A DNA stretch of 11,275 nucleotides. Origin: Verrucomicrobiota bacterium (GTDB lineage Bacteria > Verrucomicrobiota > Verrucomicrobiia > Limisphaerales > UBA1096). The notes under the pieces are model-generated. The model made no database searches and was not told the DNA's origin. It was given only the letters and a program-made list of their open reading frames with translations. The position numbers and the translations under genes are program-made. Numbering within the stretch: the first letter of the stretch is position 1; each line of letters opens with the position of its first letter. The stretch lies in contig QOAX01000307.1 in assembly GCA_003972865.1 (NCBI GenBank), positions 1 to 11,275 of the forward strand. Reading direction: 5' to 3'. Positions 6,318 to 11,275 of the stretch are shown piece by piece.

Positions 6318-8210
6318 ATGCCCGGTAGTTTATGGAAATCGACGGCATGGTTGGCATGCTGTTTTGCCTGGCTTTCGCTTGGCCAAGCGCGGCCGTTGAC
6401 GGCGCCGTTTGACGAGCCGCCGGGATGGGCGAGGGAGGCGATCTGGTACCAGATTTTCGTTGAACGATTTCGGAATGGCGATCCCTCCAATGATCCCAAG
6501 CCGGCGTTCATGCAGGGGGCTTATCCCGGTTATGTGTCGGCCAACTGGAAGGTGACGCCGTGGAATCAGGACTGGTATGAGCAGGAGGATTGGGCTAAGG
6601 CCGAGGCGGGGCACTTTCACAAGCTGGCTGCGGCCCGACGGTTCGGCGGCGACCTGCAGGGAGTGCTCGACAAGCTGGATTACCTGCAGGGCCTGGGTAT
6701 CACTGCCATTTACTTCAACCCGCTCAACGATTCGCCGTCGCTCCACAAATACGACGCGCGCAACTATCGCCACATTGATCGCACCTTCGGCCCGGATCCG
6801 GTCGGTGATTCGGCGATCATTAATGCGGAGGATCCGGTTGACCCGGAGACATGGCGCTGGACTGCAGCCGACCGCCTATTTCTCAAGATCATCCGCGAAG
6901 TACATCGTCGAAACATGCGTCTCATCATGGATTACTCCTGGAACCACACCGGCATCACTTTTTGGGCATGGGAGGATCTGAAGAAAAACCAGAGTAAGAG
7001 CCGGTTCCGTGACTGGTACGATATCACTTCGTTCGATGACCCCGCGACGCCGGAGGATGAGTTTAGCTACGAGGGCTGGCTTGGCGTCAAGACACTGCCG
7101 GAACTGAAGAAAGTAAACGCGGTGGGCAAACGCAAAGGCTACGCGTTCGAGGGTGACCTGCAACCGGAGGTGAAGGCGCATGTCTTCAACGTCACCCGCC
7201 GGTGGCTGGATCCCAACGTCGACGGCGACCCGTGTGATGGCGTGGACGGCTTCCGGCTCGATGTCGCCTCGCATGTGCCGCTTGGGTTCTGGCGTGACTA
7301 CCGGAAGTTCGTCCGCGGGATCAACCCCGGGGCACTGCTCCTCGGCGAGGCGTGGTGGACAAAATGGCCGGATCAACTGATGGATCCGCGACCGTTCCTG
7401 CGCGGCGACGTTTTCGACTCGGTGATGCACTACCAGTGGTACAAGCCGGCCCGCCAATTCTTCGCGCAGGCCAACGGTGGCCTCAAGCCCAGCGGGTTCG
7501 TCGCCGAGATGAACCGGGTGTATGCAGCCTACGATCAGCCTTTAACTCAAAACCTAATGAACCTGGTGGCCAGCCACGACAGCCCGCGATTCGCCACGTC
7601 GTTCCAAAACAAGCAACAGTACAAATACAGGATGGGCGCTCGCGGCAACCCGGAACTGGACCTTGGCCCGCCGAATGAAACCACAATGCGCGAAATGCGA
7701 ATGATGTTGATGCACCAGTTCACGTTCATCAGCGCTCCGCACATTTGGAATGGGGATGAGCGCGGCATGTGGGGGGGCGACGATCCGGACTGCCGCAAGC
7801 CGATCATTTGGGAGGACATCGACCATCGCCCGCAGGTTTTTGGGTCGAACGGCAAACAAGCCAAGCCGACCGCCGTGAAACCAAATCTGGAATTGCTGGA
7901 CTATTACCGAACCTTGATTGCCCTGCGAAAACAACGACGGGAGTTGGTCGGCGGCGAACTGGAGTTCATCCTGGCCAACGACAACGACATGATCCTGGCT
8001 TACCGCCGCAAACTTGAAGGCAGGGAAACGATCATTGCGTTCAATCTCTCGGGGCAGGTGAAGGAAGTCAGGTTGAATGAAGTGAGCCGCCTGAAGACTA
8101 AGATCCTTGGGGAATCCAATCCCGGCAGCGTGGCCGATCTCCAACAAGACGGACGGGCAATCCAATTCGAGCTGGCTCCCGGTTCGGGAGTCGTGCTTGG
8201 AACCGAATAG
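6318..8210 (+). CDS. GH13 alpha-amylase-family glycoside hydrolase, exported
   Basis: A 630-residue glycoside hydrolase acting on alpha-glucans or maltodextrins by a retaining mechanism. A signal peptide covers about residues 1-25: KST, then hydrophobic AWLACCFAWLS, then LGQA with predicted cleavage after Ala24. The catalytic barrel begins at WAREAIWYQIFVERFRNGDP. GDLQGVLDKLDYLQGLGITA (111-130) precedes the family regions: I, DYSWNHTG (Asp205, Asn209, His210); II, GFRLDVASHV with nucleophile Asp315; III, LLGEAWW with acid/base Glu344; IV, VASHDSPR with Asp421. All catalytic residues are present. A C-terminal beta domain (about 540-630) contains ILANDNDMILAYRR and IIAFNLSG. The layout resembles cyclomaltodextrinase/neopullulanase-type enzymes, but no N-terminal CBM34-like domain is present, so exact specificity is open. 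The ATG is 12 bp after the rfaE2 stop. A palindrome copy encodes the LGQA of the signal peptide. Confidence 0.93.
   Translation: MPGSLWKSTAWLACCFAWLSLGQARPLTAPFDEPPGWAREAIWYQIFVERFRNGDPSNDPKPAFMQGAYPGYVSANWKVTPWNQDWYEQEDWAKAEAGHFHKLAAARRFGGDLQGVLDKLDYLQGLGITAIYFNPLNDSPSLHKYDARNYRHIDRTFGPDPVGDSAIINAEDPVDPETWRWTAADRLFLKIIREVHRRNMRLIMDYSWNHTGITFWAWEDLKKNQSKSRFRDWYDITSFDDPATPEDEFSYEGWLGVKTLPELKKVNAVGKRKGYAFEGDLQPEVKAHVFNVTRRWLDPNVDGDPCDGVDGFRLDVASHVPLGFWRDYRKFVRGINPGALLLGEAWWTKWPDQLMDPRPFLRGDVFDSVMHYQWYKPARQFFAQANGGLKPSGFVAEMNRVYAAYDQPLTQNLMNLVASHDSPRFATSFQNKQQYKYRMGARGNPELDLGPPNETTMREMRMMLMHQFTFISAPHIWNGDERGMWGGDDPDCRKPIIWEDIDHRPQVFGSNGKQAKPTAVKPNLELLDYYRTLIALRKQRRELVGGELEFILANDNDMILAYRRKLEGRETIIAFNLSGQVKEVRLNEVSRLKTKILGESNPGSVADLQQDGRAIQFELAPGSGVVLGTE
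6376..6389. repeat. Dispersed palindrome CGCTTGGCCAAGCG, perfect copy in the GH13 signal-peptide region
   Basis: Perfect 14-bp copy 58-71 bp into the gene, read in frame as L-G-Q-A-R, forming the c-region and likely signal peptidase site of the GH13 enzyme. Confidence 0.85.
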
Positions 8211-8219
8211 TGGACAGGA

Positions 8220-9068
8220 TTACTTCGCCTCCTTGTTATCCGATTCCTCGGGCTGCAAATTCCCCTTTTTGAAGACGTACAGCAGGTTGGGCTCGCTGAC
8301 GATGTAAAGGGTGCCGCGCTTGTCGAGCGCGACACCCTCGGCCTTGAAGATGGTTCGGCTGAGGCCGGCCTTGCCGCCTCGAAGCAGCAGGCGGCTGGTC
8401 TCGATGCCGTACTTGTTGGCCTCGACGACGCAGGCCGACTCGTGGCTGAGAATGAGCAGCCGCTCGTTCTTGGCGTCATAGTGCAGGCCGGAGATATCGC
8501 GCAGGCCGCGACCGGCGAGGCTCATGAGAATGGCTGTCGGCGGGGTGTTGGATTCCGGCTTGGGCGGGATGATTTTGAAGACGGCCGGGGAGCGTTTTTC
8601 GCGGGCGACAAAAAAGCGCTTGGCCAAGGGGTCGTACGCAATGCCCTCGAGGCCGTTGGTGGCGTTGACCTTGATGTTGGGCTTGAGCTTCTTCGCTTTT
8701 TTCCAGCTCACGCCGCCGTCCTTGGGCTCGAGCTCGATGAGCACGATGTTGCCGTGCGCCTCCTCGACCACGGCAAAACGGTTTTCACCAAGCCACACAA
8801 TGCCCTCGGTGTCCTCAAACTTGTTGAGGTTGATTTTGCGTTTGAGGGAGCCGTCGAGCCCAAGCTCGATGACTCGCTGCGGCGCGTCGAGCACGACGAA
8901 CAGGCTGTCGCGCCCGGCGTGGTAAGTGAGGCCGGAGGCATTCTGGCTGACGCCCCCGATGACCACCGGCCCCTTGGCCAGGGTGTACTGGTCGAGGCGC
9001 GGCGGCAGCTCCGCTTGGCCAAGCGCTTGGCCAAGTATCAAGCTGACTATTATGAGTGATTCTCTCAT
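8220..9068 (-). CDS. SdiA-regulated domain (YjiK-like) beta-propeller protein, exported
   Basis: A 282-residue protein with a signal peptide (MRESLIIVSLILGQALGQA, cleavage likely after Ala19) and repeated propeller-like blades. NASGLTYHAGRDSLFVVLD (43-61), IELGLDGSLKRKI, FEDTEGIVWLGENRFAVVEE (85-104), ATNGLEGIAYDPLAKRFFVA, RDISGLHYDAKNERLLILS and FKAEGVALDKRGTLYIVSEP (about 244-263) fit the SdiA-regulated family, whose E. coli member is YjiK. Biochemical role is unknown in the family; a periplasmic binding or lactonase-like propeller role is only inference. The polar Lys/Glu-rich tail ends at residue 282. It is convergent with the GH13 gene (9-bp gap, no terminator hairpin seen) and divergent from the symporter. 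A GAGA about eight bases before the ATG is a weak ribosome-binding candidate. Tandem palindromes encode LGQA twice in the signal peptide, and a further copy encodes PLAKR in the body. Confidence 0.88.
   Translation of the reverse strand: MRESLIIVSLILGQALGQAELPPRLDQYTLAKGPVVIGGVSQNASGLTYHAGRDSLFVVLDAPQRVIELGLDGSLKRKINLNKFEDTEGIVWLGENRFAVVEEAHGNIVLIELEPKDGGVSWKKAKKLKPNIKVNATNGLEGIAYDPLAKRFFVAREKRSPAVFKIIPPKPESNTPPTAILMSLAGRGLRDISGLHYDAKNERLLILSHESACVVEANKYGIETSRLLLRGGKAGLSRTIFKAEGVALDKRGTLYIVSEPNLLYVFKKGNLQPEESDNKEAK
8617..8630. repeat. Palindrome copy (13/14) inside the propeller gene body
   Basis: CGCTTGGCCAAGGG has a perfect core (8619-8628) and one flank mismatch. On the coding (minus) strand it reads P-L-A-K-R within AYDPLAKRFFVA, a natural blade sequence for such propellers, so it may be coding coincidence rather than a member of the family. 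Confidence 0.5.
9012..9037. repeat. Tandem pair of palindromes, 12-bp period, in the propeller gene's signal peptide
   Basis: A perfect 14-bp copy (9012-9025) shares its right CG with a second core (9026-9035; right flank TA instead of CG). On the minus strand the unit CTTGGCCAAGCG is read twice in frame as L-G-Q-A, giving LGQALGQA just before the mature protein. Confidence 0.85.
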
Positions 9069-9194
9069 CCGATGTCTCGCGGCGGGGCAAACTACACCCG
9101 CACCGCTGCTGTGTCACCCGCGCCGTTTTTTGTTTGCATCGGTTGCCGTTTCGGCATCGACTGCCCGCCGTTCAACCGAACCTCAGTAAACCCC
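9069..9194. other. Divergent intergenic region between the propeller gene and the symporter
   Basis: This 126-bp gap must hold the start signals for both flanking genes. It contains a T6 run at about 9126-9131 and GCATCG twice (9138-9143 and 9154-9159), but no convincing -35/-10 pair and no palindrome copy. The symporter frame is open here back to 9072; the extension has no transmembrane character and is read as non-coding. Confidence 0.45.
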
Positions 9195-11255
9195 ATGCAA
9201 CCGATTGATTATCTTGTTTTGCTTCTGTATTTCGCCGGGATGGCGGGCGTTGGTTTTTGGCTGATGCGCGGCCAGAAAAAGCAGGAGGATTTTTTCATGG
9301 CCGGCCGCAGTTTCGGCAAGTTGATGCAGACGTTTGCGGCGTTCGGCGCCGGCACCGGCTCGGCCGATCCGGTGAACACGGCGCGCGGCACGTTCCACAA
9401 CGGCATGAGCGGCATGTGGAACGTGATGTATTGGCTGTTCGTCACGCCGGTGTACTGGATCAGCGCGGTGTGGTACCGGCGCATGCGCAGCCTGACGCTC
9501 GGCGACTGGTTCGTGGAGCGGTACGAGTCGAAGTCCATCGGCGTGGCTTACGCGCTGTTCGGCTGTTTTTTCTACATGACTTACGGTGCGATGATGTTCA
9601 CCGCGATCGGCAAGGTGGCCGGGCCGCTCTTGGGGGAAACGTTGTTTGGGATGCCGCTGCAATACACGCTGCTGCCGTTTGTCGCGGTGATCGTCATCAC
9701 TTACGGGCTGCTCGGGGGCATCGCGGCGGCGTACTGGACGGATCTTATTCAAGGCATTTGCATCATCGTGCTTTCGGTGTTGCTGATCCCGTTTGGGCTC
9801 TCGGCGGTGGTGGATAAATTTGGCAGTGACGGCGACGGGCTGATGGATGCCTTTCGCCTCATGCACGAGCAGCTCGGCGACGATAAATTCACCATCATCG
9901 GCGGCAGCACGGCGAGCGAGTTTCCGCTGTACGCCATCGTGGCGATTGTGATCATCAACATGATTGGCATCGTGCTGACGCCGCATTTCATCGTCACTGG
10001 CGGCGGCACGGCCAAGAGCGAATGGGACGCCCGCGTGGGGCTGGTCACGGGCAATTTCATCAAGCGATTCTGCACGATCGGCTGGGTGATCACTGCGTTG
10101 ATCGTGCTCACGCTGTACGGCAGCGACGCGACCCTGATGGCGGACGCCGACCAAGCCTGGGGCGTGGCGACGCTCAAGCTGCTTGGGCCGCTGAACATCG
10201 GCTTGGTGGGCCTGATGGTCGCCTGTCTGCTGGCCGCGCTGATGAGCACGGTGGATTGTTTCATGATTGTCTGTGCCGCGCTGGTGGTGCGAAACATTTA
10301 CCATCCGTACATCAAGCCGGACGCCACCGAGGCTGAGAGCCTTCGGCTGGCCCGCATCGTTGGCGCGTTGGTCGTCGCCGGATCGGTGGCGCTCTCGCTG
10401 ACCATTTACGACATGTTCGCCAACCTGCAATTGACATGGATCGTGCCGATGCTTTTCGCCGCCGTGTTTTGGGTGGGGATGTATTGGCGGCGCGCGACGA
10501 CCAGCGCCGCGTGGATCACGTTCACCTTTTGCCTGCTGTTTTTCCTCGTGCTGCCCATCGCCGTGCCCAAGCTCAGCCCCGGCTTGGCCAACAGCCCGGC
10601 GTACACACGCACGAGCCACATCATCAAGAGCACCATCACCCGAACCGCCACGCCGCTGGACGTCTCGCGCGGCCAGGCGAGTGTCGCCGGCGAGCCGATG
10701 ACAGAGACCAAGCAGCGCGGCGGCGTGGCCCTCTTTTGGACCGGCAGCGTCAAGCCGGTCGGCGACGAGAAACTCAAAGAGATCGAGCGCCGAAAAGTGC
10801 CGGGCGGCGAGGAGGTGGTTTACGAGTACGACTGCGAACTGAAGGGCAGCGGCCGGTTGCGACTGGACATGCTCATTATCGACAAGTTTGGCCTCAACCT
10901 GGTCTCGATGGACAAGGCGGCCATCAAAACACTCGATCTGCCGTTCGCCACGGTGGTGCCGTTCATCGTGATGATCCTCGCCAGCTTGGTCACCAAACCA
11001 AACAGCAAGGAGGCGCTCGACCGGCTGTACGTGAAAATGAAAACACCGGTCGATCCCGACCCGGCCGGCGACCGGGCGGCAATGGAGAAGAGCTACGCGC
11101 AGCCGGACCGGTTCGACGAACGCAAGCTTTTCCCCGGCAGTTCGCTGGAGTTTCAGCGGCCAACGGCGCAGGACTTCTGGGGGTTCGTCGTCTGCTTCGC
11201 CATTTGCTTCGGTGTCATCGGGCTGGCGATTTTGATCTCCCGCATCGGCACCTGA
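9195..11255 (+). CDS. Sodium:solute symporter family transporter with an extra soluble domain
   Basis: A 686-residue inner-membrane secondary transporter of the SSS family (Na+-coupled uptake of an organic solute); substrate unknown. The first helix starts directly at MQPIDYLVLLLYFAGMAGVG, followed by EDFFMAGRSFGKLMQTFAAF (31-50) and GAGTGSADPV, typical of the family's first core helices. GLLGGIAAAYWTDLIQG (171-187) is the hallmark segment. Further helices lie near 75-95, 115-137, 155-205, 245-268, 290-307, 333-366, 386-404, 414-430 and 438-456. Residues about 463-582 form a hydrophilic stretch (TRTSHIIKSTITRTATPLD through VVYEYDCELKGSGRLRL) between membrane segments, then a helix at 583-600, a charged loop and a final helix near 660-682. 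Family members are commonly about 450-550 residues, so this one is long. I chose ATG 9195 because the membrane domain starts there; no Shine-Dalgarno motif is seen. A tandem palindrome follows the stop almost directly. Confidence 0.92.
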   Translation: MQPIDYLVLLLYFAGMAGVGFWLMRGQKKQEDFFMAGRSFGKLMQTFAAFGAGTGSADPVNTARGTFHNGMSGMWNVMYWLFVTPVYWISAVWYRRMRSLTLGDWFVERYESKSIGVAYALFGCFFYMTYGAMMFTAIGKVAGPLLGETLFGMPLQYTLLPFVAVIVITYGLLGGIAAAYWTDLIQGICIIVLSVLLIPFGLSAVVDKFGSDGDGLMDAFRLMHEQLGDDKFTIIGGSTASEFPLYAIVAIVIINMIGIVLTPHFIVTGGGTAKSEWDARVGLVTGNFIKRFCTIGWVITALIVLTLYGSDATLMADADQAWGVATLKLLGPLNIGLVGLMVACLLAALMSTVDCFMIVCAALVVRNIYHPYIKPDATEAESLRLARIVGALVVAGSVALSLTIYDMFANLQLTWIVPMLFAAVFWVGMYWRRATTSAAWITFTFCLLFFLVLPIAVPKLSPGLANSPAYTRTSHIIKSTITRTATPLDVSRGQASVAGEPMTETKQRGGVALFWTGSVKPVGDEKLKEIERRKVPGGEEVVYEYDCELKGSGRLRLDMLIIDKFGLNLVSMDKAAIKTLDLPFATVVPFIVMILASLVTKPNSKEALDRLYVKMKTPVDPDPAGDRAAMEKSYAQPDRFDERKLFPGSSLEFQRPTAQDFWGFVVCFAICFGVIGLAILISRIGT

Positions 11256-11256
11256 C

Positions 11257-11275
11257 CGCTTGGCCAAGCGCTTGG
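11257..11275. repeat. Tandem palindrome at the right edge, immediately after the symporter stop
   Basis: CGCTTGGCCAAGCGCTTGG: a perfect 14-bp copy (11257-11270) followed in 12-bp register by the first half of another copy cut off by the window edge. It starts two bases after the TGA stop, so here it is 3' of a gene rather than near a known start; what lies to the right cannot be seen. Confidence 0.8.

Noticed and set aside
9183..11267. 694-codon open frame on the minus strand opposite the symporter
   Set aside because: It is the antisense shadow of a GC-rich gene: the translation is full of His, Arg and Gln with no domain pattern, while the plus strand shows clear SSS motifs.

Overview
The window reads as part of a GC-rich (roughly 60 % by eye) chromosome of a Gram-negative bacterium. 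The Gram-negative character comes from a stand-alone ADP-heptose pathway enzyme (LPS core) and three proteins with Sec-type signal peptides. Gene style, near-absence of Shine-Dalgarno motifs and the large Na+/solute symporter would suit a PVC-group bacterium such as a Verrucomicrobiota member, but no ribosomal or marker gene is present, so the lineage is a guess.

Layout. The left edge (1-115, about 42 % GC by hand count) holds the first 38 codons of a minus-strand gene, possibly a glycosyltransferase. Next is a remnant of an agmatine deiminase gene (about 120-328, minus): N-terminal and C-terminal homology are joined directly, in different frames, with the middle of the gene missing. A minus-strand series follows: YdhF-type aldo/keto reductase (386-1330), plant-like LeuC/aconitase-family dehydratase (1426-2799) and a tRNA-dihydrouridine synthase (2874-3932). 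Divergent from it is a compact plus-strand group: secreted gamma-glutamyltransferase-like hydrolase (4035-5795), heptose-1-P adenylyltransferase RfaE2 (5823-6305) and a secreted GH13 alpha-amylase-family enzyme (6318-8210). It converges on a secreted SdiA-regulated-domain (YjiK-like) beta-propeller protein (8220-9068, minus). A divergent 686-residue sodium:solute symporter (9195-11255) ends the window. No RNA gene, IS element or CRISPR array was seen, and no stretch over 300 bases lacks a gene.

The most notable signal is a short dispersed palindrome, consensus CGCTTGGCCAAGCG (core CTTGGCCAAG). I count ten perfect 10-bp cores and five perfect 14-bp copies, plus several one- or two-mismatch copies; chance expectation for the 10-mer is about 0.01. 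Most copies lie within about 75 bp of a start codon, either just upstream (aldo/keto reductase, leuC, dus) or inside the signal-peptide coding region (GGT, GH13, SdiA-regulated protein). Two loci carry tandem copies with a 12-bp period. The element has no stop codon in any frame and encodes LGQA or RLAKR, which are used as the signal-peptide c-region or n-region. A copy-like TTGGCCAA also marks the agmatine-deiminase deletion junction. This looks like a small repeat family (REP/HIP1-like) or a global binding site that I do not recognise as described.

Functionally the genes are a mix of housekeeping (leucine biosynthesis, tRNA modification), envelope biogenesis (heptose) and periplasmic scavenging (gamma-glutamyl and alpha-glucan hydrolysis, Na+-coupled uptake). 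I see no single pathway linking them.
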